Made by a program: the position numbers and the translations under genes. From Xylophilus sp. ASV27 (lineage in GTDB: Bacteria > Pseudomonadota > Gammaproteobacteria > Burkholderiales > Burkholderiaceae_C), in assembly GCF_016428875.1 (NCBI RefSeq), contig NZ_JAELTO010000024.1:1-45713 (forward strand): a stretch of DNA of 45,713 bases, read 5' to 3'. Shown here in pieces: positions 22,948 through 31,371 of the stretch. How positions within the stretch are numbered: the stretch's first letter is position 1; the number at the start of each line of letters is the position of its first letter. Below the pieces are notes generated by a model. That model worked only from the letters and a program-made list of their open reading frames with translations, had not been told where the DNA came from and made no database searches.

Positions 22948-23589
22948 TCATGCGGGGGCTGGTGTCTTGGGCCGGTAGTCGCAGTAGGGCGCCACGCCGC
23001 AGCGCCAGCACTGGGGCTTGCGCGCGACGCAGACGTAGCGGCCGTGCAGGATCAGCCAGTGGTGCGCATGCACCATGTAGGCAGGCGGCACGCGCTTGAG
23101 CAGCTTCAGTTCCACCTCCAGCGGCGTCTTGCCCGGCGCCAGGCCGGTGCGGTTGGCAACGCGGAAGATGTGCGTGTCCACCGCCATCGTCGGCTCGCCG
23201 AAGGCCACGTTGAGCACCACGTTGGCGGTCTTGCGGCCGACGCCGGGCAACTCCTCCAGCGCCTCGCGGGTGCGCGGCACCTCGCCGCCGTGCTTGTCGA
23301 CCAGGATGCGGCAGGCGGCCATCAGGTTCTTGGCCTTGGTGCGGTACAGGCCGATGGTCCTGATGTAGCCCTCCAGCCCTTCGAGCCCCAGATCGAGGAT
23401 CGCCTGCGGCGTGTTCGCCACCGGGTAGAGCCGGCGCGTGGCCTTGTTCACGCCCACGTCGGTCGCCTGCGCGCTCAGCAGCACGGCGGCCAGCAGCTCG
23501 AAGGGGGTGCTGTACTCCAGTTCCGTTTCGGGCGCCGGGTTGGCGGCCTGGAGCGTGGCGAAGAAGGCGGCGATGTCGGTTTTTTTCAT
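22948..23589 (-). CDS. nth: Endonuclease III
   Basis: DNA glycosylase/AP lyase for oxidised pyrimidines in base-excision repair. The 213-residue protein has LLSAQATDVGVNKATRRLY, the HhH with catalytic lysine LPGVGRKTANVVL, catalytic aspartate in AVDTHIFRV, and the C-terminal [4Fe-4S] cysteines C-x6-C-x2-C-x5-C (CVARKPQCWRCGVAPYC). Length is typical. The ATG overlaps the stop of the Lrp-type regulator gene by 4 nt, so the two form a small operon. Confidence 0.96.
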   Translation of the reverse strand: MKKTDIAAFFATLQAANPAPETELEYSTPFELLAAVLLSAQATDVGVNKATRRLYPVANTPQAILDLGLEGLEGYIRTIGLYRTKAKNLMAACRILVDKHGGEVPRTREALEELPGVGRKTANVVLNVAFGEPTMAVDTHIFRVANRTGLAPGKTPLEVELKLLKRVPPAYMVHAHHWLILHGRYVCVARKPQCWRCGVAPYCDYRPKTPAPA

Positions 23590-24044
23590 GGCAGGGGGCG
23601 GCGTGGTCCGCGCCGCGGGACGGGCGTGGACATGATGATCGCGGTGCGCGTCTCGCCCCAGCGGTTGACGTCGCCGAGGAAGGATTCCAGCGCCGCCATG
23701 TCCGCCACGGCGACCGTCATCATGTACGAATCTGCGCCGGTGACATGGTGGCACTCCAGGACCTCGGCGCGTGTGCGCAGCACCTTGAGCAAGGCCTGCT
23801 TGTGCGGCTGGCCTGTGGTGATGCCGATGATGGCCTGCACCGGCAGGCCGAGCCTGGCGGGATCGAGGTCGGCATGCACGCCGCGGATGACGCCCGCGTC
23901 CTGCAGGCGCCTGAGGCGTTCGGCGGTCGCGGCAATCGACAGGCCGGCCGCCTTGGCGAGGGTCTTGAGCGGCGCGCGGCCATCGGCCTGCAGCGCTTCG
24001 AGCAGTTTCCAGGCTTTGGCGTCGAGTTGAAGGCTTTCGGTCAT
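23586..24044 (-). CDS. Lrp/AsnC family transcriptional regulator
   Basis: A 152-residue regulator: N-terminal winged helix (AWKLLEALQADGRAPLKTLAKAAGLS; RLRRLQDAGVIRGVHADLD) and C-terminal RAM domain (AIIGITTGQP; VLECHHVTGADSYMMTVAV; FLGDVNRWGETRTAIIMS). Proteins of this group sense amino acids. It is divergent from a LysE-type exporter, a common pairing in which the regulator switches on export of the amino acid it senses. Two AT-rich direct repeats lie between the genes. Confidence 0.93.
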   Translation of the reverse strand: MTESLQLDAKAWKLLEALQADGRAPLKTLAKAAGLSIAATAERLRRLQDAGVIRGVHADLDPARLGLPVQAIIGITTGQPHKQALLKVLRTRAEVLECHHVTGADSYMMTVAVADMAALESFLGDVNRWGETRTAIIMSTPVPRRGPRRPLP

Positions 24045-24056
24045 GGGCACGGTTTT

Positions 24057-24101
24057 CCATAAAAATTCCGGCGATAACCATGATATGCCGTAAAAATATG
24101 C
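24057..24101. promoter_or_regulatory. Candidate Lrp-type binding sites between the regulator and lysE-like gene
   Basis: Two direct AT-rich repeats, CCATAAAAATTCCGG (24057-24071) and CCGTAAAAATATGC (24088-24101), are 31 bp apart start to start, three helical turns, in otherwise GC-rich DNA. The spacing suits an oligomeric Lrp-type protein. This is inference from sequence only. Confidence 0.45.
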
Positions 24102-24128
24102 TGCACCAAGCGAAAATGCCTGCGTACG

Positions 24129-24752
24129 ATGAGCGGCATGGAATTGCTTGAAGTCTTCATGTCTTCGCTGCTGATCGGACTGTCGATCGCCGCGCCGGTC
24201 GGCCCCATCGGCGTGCTGACCATCCAGCGCAGCCTGGAGCAAGGCCCGCGCGCGGGGCTCGCCACCGGCCTGGGCGCCGCCGCGGCGGATGCCGTCTATG
24301 GCGCGATCGGCGCCTTCGGCGTGAGCTGGCTGATGCAGGCGCTGGCGGCGGTGCGCCTGCCGCTCGCCTTGTTCGGCGCCGGTTTTCTGCTTTGGATGGC
24401 CTGGACACTGGTGCGCGCGCCCGCGGCCAAACGCACGGCCGGTGCCGGGGCTGCGCGCAGCCTCTGGAAGTACTTTGCAAGCACGTTCGCGCTGACCTTG
24501 TCCAACCCGGCAACGATCCTCTCGTTCGCCGCGATCTTCGGCGCGATGGCCGGCCGCTCGGCCGTGACCTCACCCGCAACCATGGTCTCGGGCGTGCTGA
24601 TTGGCTCGGCGATCTGGTGGCTCTGCCTCAGCAGCGTCGTCGGCCGGCTGCGCGAGCGCTTCGACCTGCGCTGGCAGCGCCGCGTCAGCCTGGGCAGCGC
24701 CACCGTGCTGGCGCTTTTTGCCGTGTGGCAGTTGACGTCGATCGCGTGGTGA
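24129..24752 (+). CDS. LysE family amino acid exporter
   Basis: Inner-membrane exporter of 207 residues with about six helices and the family's N-terminal GLSIAAPVGPIGVLTIQRSLEQGPRAGLATGLGAA split over the first loop, LFGAGFLLWMAWTLVR, and FALTLSNPATILSFAAIFG. Likely exports an amino acid such as lysine, arginine or a related compound; the substrate cannot be read from sequence. An ATG at 24138 is an alternative start. A two-hairpin repeat at 24763 follows closely and probably ends the transcript. Confidence 0.9.
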   Translation: MSGMELLEVFMSSLLIGLSIAAPVGPIGVLTIQRSLEQGPRAGLATGLGAAAADAVYGAIGAFGVSWLMQALAAVRLPLALFGAGFLLWMAWTLVRAPAAKRTAGAGAARSLWKYFASTFALTLSNPATILSFAAIFGAMAGRSAVTSPATMVSGVLIGSAIWWLCLSSVVGRLRERFDLRWQRRVSLGSATVLALFAVWQLTSIAW

Positions 24753-24762
24753 GGGAATTTCA

Positions 24763-24823
24763 ATAAAAAAGTGGCTGAAGCCCAGGTGTATCCTGGGCAT
24801 ATAGCTATCATTTATATAGCAAA
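24763..24823 (+). repeat. Two-hairpin dispersed repeat, copy C, intergenic
   Basis: AAAAAAGTGGCTGAAG, then stem 1 GCCCAGG-tgtat-CCTGGGC and stem 2 GCTAT-catttat-ATAGC. It starts 10 nt after the LysE stop. Its sequence is open in the same phase used in cobU and cbiB and would read KVAEAQVYPGHIAIIYIA. It could also act as a terminator. Confidence 0.88.
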
Positions 24824-24900
24824 CCGCGTCGGCCCAAGCCCGCGGCGCCGCGCGACAATATGCCGCAGCGTTTCCCTCCATCACCAAAGAGGCCCTCTCC

Positions 24901-26088
24901 ATGCGATTCGCCGACCGTCTTCAGAAAGTCGAAACCTCCGCCATCCGCGAACTCTTCAAGCTGCTGGGCAAGCCCGGCATCATCAGTTTTGCCGGCGGCT
25001 TCCCGGACAGCGCCATGTTCGACGTCGAGGGCCTGCGCGAAGCCAGCGCGCGGGCACTGGGCGAGGAGGCCGGCAGCGCGCTGCAGTACGGCGCCACGGA
25101 GGGCTACGACCCGCTGCGCGAGCAACTCGCGGCCTTCATGCAGGCCAAGGGAGCGGACGTGGCGCCCGCCGGCCTGATCGTCACCACCGGCAGCCAGCAG
25201 GCGCTGGACCTGCTGGGCAAGACCATGATCAGCCCCGGCGACAAGGTGATCGTCGAAGGCCCGACCTTCCTCGCCACCATCCAGTGCTTCCGCCTCTATG
25301 GCGCCGAGCTGGTCAGCGCCCCGATCGACGCGCACGGGGTGCAGACCGACCGGCTGGAAGCCCTGATCGCCGAGCACCGCCCGAAGTTCGTCTACCTGAT
25401 CCCGACCTTCGGCAATCCCAGCGGCGCCCTGCTCAACCTGGAGCGCCGCCGCAAGGTGCTGGAGCTGGCCGTCAAGTACCAGACGCTGATCGTCGAGGAC
25501 GATCCCTATGGCGACCTGTACTTCGGCGAGGCGCCGCCGCCCTCGCTGCTGGCGCTCAGCAAGGAAGTGCCCGGTAGCCGCGAACTGCTGGCCCACTGCG
25601 GCAGCATGAGCAAGGTGCTGAGCCCGGGCCTGCGCGTGGGCTGGATGATCGCCCCGCCGGCGCTGCAGGCCAACGCGGTCATGTGCAAGCAGTTCAGCGA
25701 CGCCCATACCAGCACCTTCGCCCAGGCCACCGCCGCCCAGTACCTGAAGGCCGGGCGCATGCCCGCCACGCTGGCGCACGTGCGCAAGGTGTACGGGCAG
25801 CGCGCCCAGGCCATGGGGCAGGCGCTGCAGCGCGAACTGGGCGAGGCCGTCAGCTTCACGCAGCCGCAGGGCGGCCTGTTCTTCTGGGCCCGGCTGACCG
25901 GGGCCGGCGGCAGCACCCGCGACGCCGGCGAGTTCGCCCGCAGGGCCATCGAGCAACTGGTGGCGTTCGTGCCCGGCGCGCCGTTCTACGCCACCGCGCC
26001 CGATGCGTCCACGCTGCGCCTGAGCTTTGCCACGGCCGACGTGGCGCGGATCGAAGAGGGCATCCAGCGGCTCAGGAATGCGCTCTAG
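24901..26088 (+). CDS. PLP-dependent aminotransferase (class I/II, 2-aminoadipate/LysN-like)
   Basis: A 395-residue fold-type I aminotransferase. Visible: ISFAGGFPDSAMFD, LQYGATEGYDPLREQL, IVTTGSQQALDLLGK, LIPTFGNPSGALL, EDDPYGDLYF, the PLP lysine in GSMSKVLSPGLRVGW and the carboxylate-binding arginine in STLRLSFA. These match the MocR-domain-like aminotransferases that act on 2-aminoadipate, aromatic or branched-chain amino acids; exact substrate unknown. AAAGAGG precedes the ATG. The stop TAG shares the CTAG palindrome with the stop of the convergent beta-lactamase gene. Confidence 0.9.
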   Translation: MRFADRLQKVETSAIRELFKLLGKPGIISFAGGFPDSAMFDVEGLREASARALGEEAGSALQYGATEGYDPLREQLAAFMQAKGADVAPAGLIVTTGSQQALDLLGKTMISPGDKVIVEGPTFLATIQCFRLYGAELVSAPIDAHGVQTDRLEALIAEHRPKFVYLIPTFGNPSGALLNLERRRKVLELAVKYQTLIVEDDPYGDLYFGEAPPPSLLALSKEVPGSRELLAHCGSMSKVLSPGLRVGWMIAPPALQANAVMCKQFSDAHTSTFAQATAAQYLKAGRMPATLAHVRKVYGQRAQAMGQALQRELGEAVSFTQPQGGLFFWARLTGAGGSTRDAGEFARRAIEQLVAFVPGAPFYATAPDASTLRLSFATADVARIEEGIQRLRNAL

Positions 26089-26981
26089 GCCAGGGACGCC
26101 GCGAGCCGGCCCACCTCGGCCAGCGTCCGCTCCCGCACCGCCACCGGCGCCGTGGTGCCGGTGAGGTAGCCGCACACCAGCAGCGGCGCCCGCCCGCCCG
26201 GCGGCCAGAGCACGCCCACGTCGTTGTGGGTGCCGTGGCCGCCCGTGCCGGTCTTGTCGCCCACGCGCCAGCCCGGGGGCAGCAGGGCGCGCAGGCGCGC
26301 GTCGCCGGTCTTGTTGGCCAGCAGCCAGCGGTTCATCTGCTCCCGGGACGCGGGCGACAGCGCATCGCCCAGGGCGATCCTGTGCAGGCTGCCCAGCATG
26401 GCCGCCGGCGTGGTGGTGTCGCGCGGATCGCCCGGCGTGGCCTCGTTGAGCTGCGGTTCGATGCGGTCCAGCCGGGTCTTGTCGTCCCCCAGCGTGCGCA
26501 GGTAGGCGCTCAGGCCCCGCGGGCCGCCGAAGCTCGCGAGCATGAGGTTGGCGGCGGTGTTGTCGCTGAGCGTGACGGCCGTCTCGCACAGTTCCGCCAT
26601 CGTCATCGGCGCGCCGCCGATGCGCGGCTGCGTCGCGGGCGAGTAATCGACGATGTCCTGCGCCCGTACTTCGACCCGGCGGTCCAGCCGCTCGCGGCCC
26701 TGGTCCACGCGCGCGAGCACCAAAGCCGCGGCCAGCAGCTTGAAGGTGCTGCACATGGGGAAGCGTTCGTCCTCGCGGTAGCCGTGGCGCGCACCGGAGG
26801 CGGTGTCGAGCACGGCCACGCCCAGGCGGCCGCCGCTGGCGGTCTCGATGCGGCGCACCTCGTGCTGGAACGAGGCGGCCGGTGCGTCGGCGCCCGCGCC
26901 CCGGACTCTCTGGGCGCAGCCGCTGCCGGCCAGGGTGAGCACAAGCAGGCCGGAGGCGTGGGTGAACTGGCGTCTTTTCAT
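26085..26981 (-). CDS. Class A beta-lactamase
   Basis: Periplasmic serine beta-lactamase of 298 residues with all class A motifs: CSTFKLL (Ser70-x-x-Lys73 equivalents), SDNTAAN (130 loop), the omega loop EPQLNEATPGDPRDTTTP with Glu166, and KTGTGGHGTHND (234 region). The cysteine just before the catalytic serine also occurs in some carbapenem-hydrolysing enzymes, but here there is no way to tell the spectrum. The N-terminus KRRQFTHASGLL looks like a Tat signal; a cysteine follows (SGC), so lipidation is possible but the lipobox is imperfect. No ampR-like regulator is adjacent; it lies divergent to a class A PBP gene. Confidence 0.94.
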   Translation of the reverse strand: MKRRQFTHASGLLVLTLAGSGCAQRVRGAGADAPAASFQHEVRRIETASGGRLGVAVLDTASGARHGYREDERFPMCSTFKLLAAALVLARVDQGRERLDRRVEVRAQDIVDYSPATQPRIGGAPMTMAELCETAVTLSDNTAANLMLASFGGPRGLSAYLRTLGDDKTRLDRIEPQLNEATPGDPRDTTTPAAMLGSLHRIALGDALSPASREQMNRWLLANKTGDARLRALLPPGWRVGDKTGTGGHGTHNDVGVLWPPGGRAPLLVCGYLTGTTAPVAVRERTLAEVGRLAASLA

Positions 26982-27116
26982 CTTCACTTGCAGGAATTCA
27001 TGGGCGGGGCGCGAATGATGCACTACGCCTTCCGAAGGCCGCAGGGCATGGCGGGTGCCGGCGCGCGTGCCCGTTTTACAAGTCTGTTGCATCCGCCGCC
27101 TAAGATGCCGCCCTTG

Positions 27117-29420
27117 ATGTCTTCCGTATTCGCCCGTTCCTCCCATTTCCTGGCCCTGCAGGGGCGCCGCGCCTGGGGCGCGGCGCGTGCGCACCCGTGG
27201 CGGGTGGCGGCTGCGCTGCCGGCGCTGTTGCTGGTGTACCTGCTGTTGCTGATCCCGTTCACGCCCAGCATCGGCGACATCCGCAAGGCCAGCGACGAGA
27301 AGCCGGCCGTGCTGCTGTCGGCCGACGGCAAGGTGCTGGCCGAATTCCGGCGCGCCAACCGGCAGTGGGTCAAGCTGGCCGACATCTCGCCGCATGTGAT
27401 CACGGCGCTGTTGTCGACCGAGGACCGGCGCTTCTACCAGCACCACGGCATCGACATCAAGCGCACGCTCGCGGCCATCGCCCATACCGCGCGCGGCGAC
27501 CGGCAGGGCGGCTCCACCATCACGCAGCAGCTCGCGCGCAACCTCTATCCGGAGCAGATCGGCCGTTCGGTCAGCCTGACGCGCAAGGCCAAGGAGGCGA
27601 TCACCGCGCTGAAGCTCGAGGCGGCGTACTCCAAGGAGCAGATCCTGGAGACCTACCTCAACACCGTGCCCTTTCTTTACAACGCCTATGGCATCGAGAT
27701 GGCGGCGCGCACCTACTTCGACACCTCGGCCGACAAGCTGGACGTGCTGCAGAGCGCCACGCTGATCGGCATGCTCAAGGGCACCAGCTACTACAACCCG
27801 GTGACCAACCCCGAGCGCGCGCTGGAGCGCCGCAACCTCGTGCTGGCGCAGATGGCCCAGCGCGACGGCCTGGCGCCGGCGCAACTGGCGGCACTGCAGA
27901 AGAAGCCGCTGAAGGTGGACTTCGAGCGCCAGGACGAGGCCGTGGGCCCCGCTCCCCACATGGCGCGGCAGCTGCGGCGCTGGCTGATTGACTGGGCCGA
28001 CCGCAACGGCTACGACATCTATTCCGACGGCCTGCGCGTGCAGACCACCATCGACTCGCGGCTGCAGGACTACGCCAACCGCGCGGTGCAGCGCCAGGCC
28101 GACCCGTTGCAGAAGGCCGCGGCCGCGCACTGGGGCCCGCGCGCCTGGACCCTGCGGCGGCCCGTGGTGCAGGCGCTGCTGCGCGAAACGGCGGCCTACA
28201 AGGCCGCGCGCGATGCCGGCCTGGACGACGCCGCAGCGCTCAAGCAGGTGCTGGCCGATGGCGAGGCGATGCAGGCGCTGCGCGAGGACAAGATACGGCT
28301 GCAGGCCGGCTTCCTGGCGCTGGACCCGCGCAACGGCCAGATCCGCGCCTGGGTGGGCAGCCGCGGCTTCGCCGAAGACCAGTTCGACCATGTGCAGCAG
28401 GCGCGCCGGCAGCCGGGCTCGACCTTCAAGCCCTTCGTCTACGGCGCGGCGTTCGCGCAGGGCATCGACCCGAACGAAACCTTCATCGACGGCCCGGTCG
28501 ATATCGACCTGGGCAACGGCCAGGTCTGGCGGCCCACCGACGGCAACGAATCCAGCTTCCAGCCCATGACGCTGCGCGACGGCCTGGCGTTCTCGCGCAA
28601 CACCATCACCGCGCAGTTGATGCAGCAGGTCGGCCCGGCCAAGGTGGCCGCACTGGCGCGGGCGCTGGGCGTGCGCCAGAGTAGGCTCGAAGAGGTGCCC
28701 TCGCTGGCCCTGGGCACGAGTTCCGTCACGCTCAAGGAAATGGTCGCGGCCTACGGCAGCATTGCCAACGGCGGCAACTACGTCGCGCCGCTGCTGGTCA
28801 CGCGCATCGAGAACAGCGAGGGCGCGGTGCTGGAGCAGTTCCAGCCCGCCGCCCCCGAGCCGGCGCTGGACCACGCGGCCGCGCAGAAGCTGATCGACGC
28901 CATGCGCGGCGTGGTGGACCGCGGCACCGGCGCCGGCCTGCGCGCGCGCTTCGGCATCCAGGGCGACGTCGCCGGCAAGACCGGCACGACCCAGGACAAC
29001 ACCGACGGCTGGTTCATCCTGATGCACCCGCAACTGGTGGCCGGCGCCTGGGTCGGCTTCAACGACAGCCGGCTGAGCATGGGCGATGCCTGGGGCCAGG
29101 GCGCGCGCAGCGCGCTGCCCATCGTCGGCGACTTCATGCAGGCCGCCCTGCGCGCCAAGCTGCTGGACGCCAGCGCCCGGTTCGACGCGCCGCGCCAGCC
29201 GCCGCCCCCGGCCCCGGCCGAGGAGCCCCCGGCCGCGCCGCCCGAGCCCCTGGCGACCGGCGCGGCGGCCGTGGGGCCGTCGGAGGGGCGCGCCATGACG
29301 GCGGTCACCCCGGTCGTGGTCGATTCACCCGCGCCGCAGCCGGCGCCCTTGGTGGAGCAGGGCGTAGTCGTCTCGCCGGTCCGGGCCGCCACTCCCGGGC
29401 CGGCCCTGGCGCCCCCATGA
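27117..29420 (+). CDS. Bifunctional class A penicillin-binding protein (PBP1-type)
   Basis: Peptidoglycan glycosyltransferase/transpeptidase, 767 residues, anchored by one N-terminal helix (VAAALPALLLVYLLLLIPF). Glycosyltransferase 51 motifs: STEDRRFYQHHGID with the catalytic Glu, GGSTITQQLARNLY, RKAKEAITALKLE. Transpeptidase motifs: PGSTFKPF (serine nucleophile), AFSRNT (SxN) and GKTGTTQDNTDGWF (KTG). The C-terminal about 90 residues are a Pro/Ala-rich, low-complexity tail. ATG at 27105 is an alternative; neither has a strong ribosome binding site. Confidence 0.93.
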   Translation: MSSVFARSSHFLALQGRRAWGAARAHPWRVAAALPALLLVYLLLLIPFTPSIGDIRKASDEKPAVLLSADGKVLAEFRRANRQWVKLADISPHVITALLSTEDRRFYQHHGIDIKRTLAAIAHTARGDRQGGSTITQQLARNLYPEQIGRSVSLTRKAKEAITALKLEAAYSKEQILETYLNTVPFLYNAYGIEMAARTYFDTSADKLDVLQSATLIGMLKGTSYYNPVTNPERALERRNLVLAQMAQRDGLAPAQLAALQKKPLKVDFERQDEAVGPAPHMARQLRRWLIDWADRNGYDIYSDGLRVQTTIDSRLQDYANRAVQRQADPLQKAAAAHWGPRAWTLRRPVVQALLRETAAYKAARDAGLDDAAALKQVLADGEAMQALREDKIRLQAGFLALDPRNGQIRAWVGSRGFAEDQFDHVQQARRQPGSTFKPFVYGAAFAQGIDPNETFIDGPVDIDLGNGQVWRPTDGNESSFQPMTLRDGLAFSRNTITAQLMQQVGPAKVAALARALGVRQSRLEEVPSLALGTSSVTLKEMVAAYGSIANGGNYVAPLLVTRIENSEGAVLEQFQPAAPEPALDHAAAQKLIDAMRGVVDRGTGAGLRARFGIQGDVAGKTGTTQDNTDGWFILMHPQLVAGAWVGFNDSRLSMGDAWGQGARSALPIVGDFMQAALRAKLLDASARFDAPRQPPPPAPAEEPPAAPPEPLATGAAAVGPSEGRAMTAVTPVVVDSPAPQPAPLVEQGVVVSPVRAATPGPALAPP

Positions 29421-29442
29421 GCGAGGGGCGGTACGATCACCC

Positions 29443-29763
29443 ATGAAGAAAACTTTTCAGATCACCATCGAAGGCAAGAACCGCGACCGGGTTCTGGATG
29501 CCGTCAAGCACGAGATCCGCAAATACATCAAGCGCGAACGCCGCCGCGAACTGCCGCCGGGCGTCGACTACTGGGACTTCGATTGCCGCTTCGGCCTGAC
29601 AGAAGAAGCCGCCGAACGCGTGCACCTGGCCAACCTCACCGCTCTCATCGATGCCGCCGCCCGCGACGCGGCAGACAGTTTCTACGTCGAAATCCTGGCC
29701 ACGCACGGCGTGCGCCGGGCGCGGCCGGTGGAGGCCGCGGGCGAGGCGGCCGAGGGCGGGTAA
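29443..29763 (+). CDS. DUF6172-like small protein
   Basis: A basic 106-residue cytoplasmic protein: MKKTFQITIEGKNRDRVLDA, EIRKYIKRERRR, GVDYWDFDCRFG, LIDAAARDAADSFYVEILA. This arrangement matches what I recall as DUF6172 of Burkholderiales, with no known function; the strongly basic centre could bind nucleic acid. It starts 22 nt after the PBP gene and converges with rhlE, 6 nt away. Confidence 0.83.
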   Translation: MKKTFQITIEGKNRDRVLDAVKHEIRKYIKRERRRELPPGVDYWDFDCRFGLTEEAAERVHLANLTALIDAAARDAADSFYVEILATHGVRRARPVEAAGEAAEGG

Positions 29764-29769
29764 GCCGCG

Positions 29770-31047
29770 CTACGCCTGCCCGCGTGCCGCCGCGGCACGC
29801 AGCTTGTCTTTCTTGCTGGGGCGCTTGCCCTTGATGCCGCCGGTGCCGGGTGCCTCGGCGGCTTTTTCCTGGGGCTCGACCTCGGTCGGCTCGAAGCCCG
29901 CGATCTGCTCGCGCGGCAGGCTCAGGTGCTGCCGCTTCTCGATCAGGCGCATGTGCGCCTCGGTGGCGGCGCTGACGAAGCTGACCGCCACGCCGCTTTC
30001 CCCCGCGCGCCCGGTGCGGCCGATGCGGTGCACGTAGTCGACCGCCGAGCGCGGCAGGTCGTAGTTCACCACCGCCGGCAACTGCAGGATGTCGATGCCG
30101 CGCGCGGCCAGGTCGGTGGTCACCAGCACGTCCCAGCGGCCGGCCTTGAATTCCTCCAGCACCTGCCGGCGCGCGCCCTGGCTCAGGCCGCCATGGAAGG
30201 GCGTGGCGAACAGGCCGTTCTTGTAGAGCTTCCAGGCCACGTGCTCGGTGGCGTACTGGGTCGCCACGAACACCAGGGCACGGCCGGGGCCGCCGGCAAC
30301 GCCCAGGCTCTGCGGGCTGTCGGCCCTCAGAAGGTGGCGCAGCAACTCGGTGCGCCGGCCGGCATCGACCTGGATCACCCGCTGCAGGATGGCCGGCGCG
30401 TCCTGCGGCGTGGCCGCCACTTCCACCCGCACCGGCTCCTGCAGCAGGCCGGCGGCCAGCGTTTCGACCGCAGGCGCAAAGGTGGCGGAGAAGAACAGGT
30501 TCTGGCGCCGCGCCGGCAGCAGCGCCAGCACGCGATGGAGTTCCTCGGCAAAGCCCAGGTCCAGCAGGCGGTCGGCCTCGTCCAGCACCAGCAGTTCGAC
30601 CGCCGACAGGCGCAGCGCGTTGTGCTGCACCAGGTCCAGCAGGCGGCCGGGGGTGGCCACCACCACGTCGGCGCCGCCGCGCAAGGCCATCATCTGCGGG
30701 TTGACCGAGACGCCGCCGAACACCACGGCGACCTTGGGCGGCTGCGGCAGGCCCTGGGCCAGGCTGCGCAGCACCTCGCCCACCTGCGCCGCGAGTTCGC
30801 GCGTGGGCACCAGGACCAGCGCCCGCACGCGCCGCGGCGTGTGGCGGGGGCCTTCCTGCAGGCGCTGCAGCAGCGGCAGGGCAAAGGCCGCCGTCTTGCC
30901 GGAGCCGGTCTGCGCGCAGCCGAGCACGTCGGCGCCCCGCAGCACGGCGGGAATGGCCGCGGCCTGGATCGGGGTGGGCGTGAGAAAGCCGAGGGTGCCG
31001 GCGGCATGGACCAGCGCCGGGGCAAGGCCGAGTGAGGGAAAAGGCAT
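29770..31047 (-). CDS. rhlE: DEAD-box RNA helicase RhlE-type
   Basis: ATP-dependent RNA helicase of 425 residues. Motifs in order: GFLTPTPIQ (Q motif), AQTGSGKT (I), PTRELA (Ia), TPGRLLD (Ib), VLDEADRLLD (II), SATF (III), LVFVATQ (IV), TTDLAARGIDI (V) and HRIGRTGRAG (VI). The C-terminal tail is lysine/arginine-rich (GKRPSKKDKLR), typical of RhlE proteins that act in ribosome assembly and RNA decay. A small conserved-looking gene ends 5 nt before its start. Confidence 0.92.
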   Translation of the reverse strand: MPFPSLGLAPALVHAAGTLGFLTPTPIQAAAIPAVLRGADVLGCAQTGSGKTAAFALPLLQRLQEGPRHTPRRVRALVLVPTRELAAQVGEVLRSLAQGLPQPPKVAVVFGGVSVNPQMMALRGGADVVVATPGRLLDLVQHNALRLSAVELLVLDEADRLLDLGFAEELHRVLALLPARRQNLFFSATFAPAVETLAAGLLQEPVRVEVAATPQDAPAILQRVIQVDAGRRTELLRHLLRADSPQSLGVAGGPGRALVFVATQYATEHVAWKLYKNGLFATPFHGGLSQGARRQVLEEFKAGRWDVLVTTDLAARGIDILQLPAVVNYDLPRSAVDYVHRIGRTGRAGESGVAVSFVSAATEAHMRLIEKRQHLSLPREQIAGFEPTEVEPQEKAAEAPGTGGIKGKRPSKKDKLRAAAARGQA

Positions 31048-31052
31048 GGGGA

Positions 31053-31280
31053 TCAGGGCGAGCGGTGCAGCCGGGGCGCGGACAAGGCGTCGATGTTGTC
31101 GCGCACCGCCACCTCCACGTCGGGCCAGCGGCCGGCGCTCTGCTGGGCGGCCAGGGCGGTCTGCAGCGCGCGCAGATCCTTCACGCTGGGGGCGACCTTG
31201 ATCTGCGCAATGGCGGCCGGCGTGTTGCCGCCCTTGACCAGCGCGAGCACCTTGCCCGCCCATTCGTTGGCTCGCGCCAT
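31053..31280 (-). CDS. Small hypothetical protein upstream of rhlE
   Basis: A 75-residue, mostly helical protein: ARANEWAGKVLALVKGG, AAIAQIKVAPSVKDLRALQ. No recognised domain. It ends 5 nt before rhlE on the same strand, so the two are probably co-transcribed. Coding is supported by the tight arrangement and a composition like its neighbours; no strong ribosome binding site is seen. Function unknown. Confidence 0.6.
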   Translation of the reverse strand: MARANEWAGKVLALVKGGNTPAAIAQIKVAPSVKDLRALQTALAAQQSAGRWPDVEVAVRDNIDALSAPRLHRSP

Positions 31281-31371
31281 GGATTCCCCTGAGATTGAGT
31301 GTCGAGCCCCCGATTGTCCCAGACCGGCCGCCGCCCCTTGCATCCGGCGCGCGCGCCCCCAGTTGCCGTGC

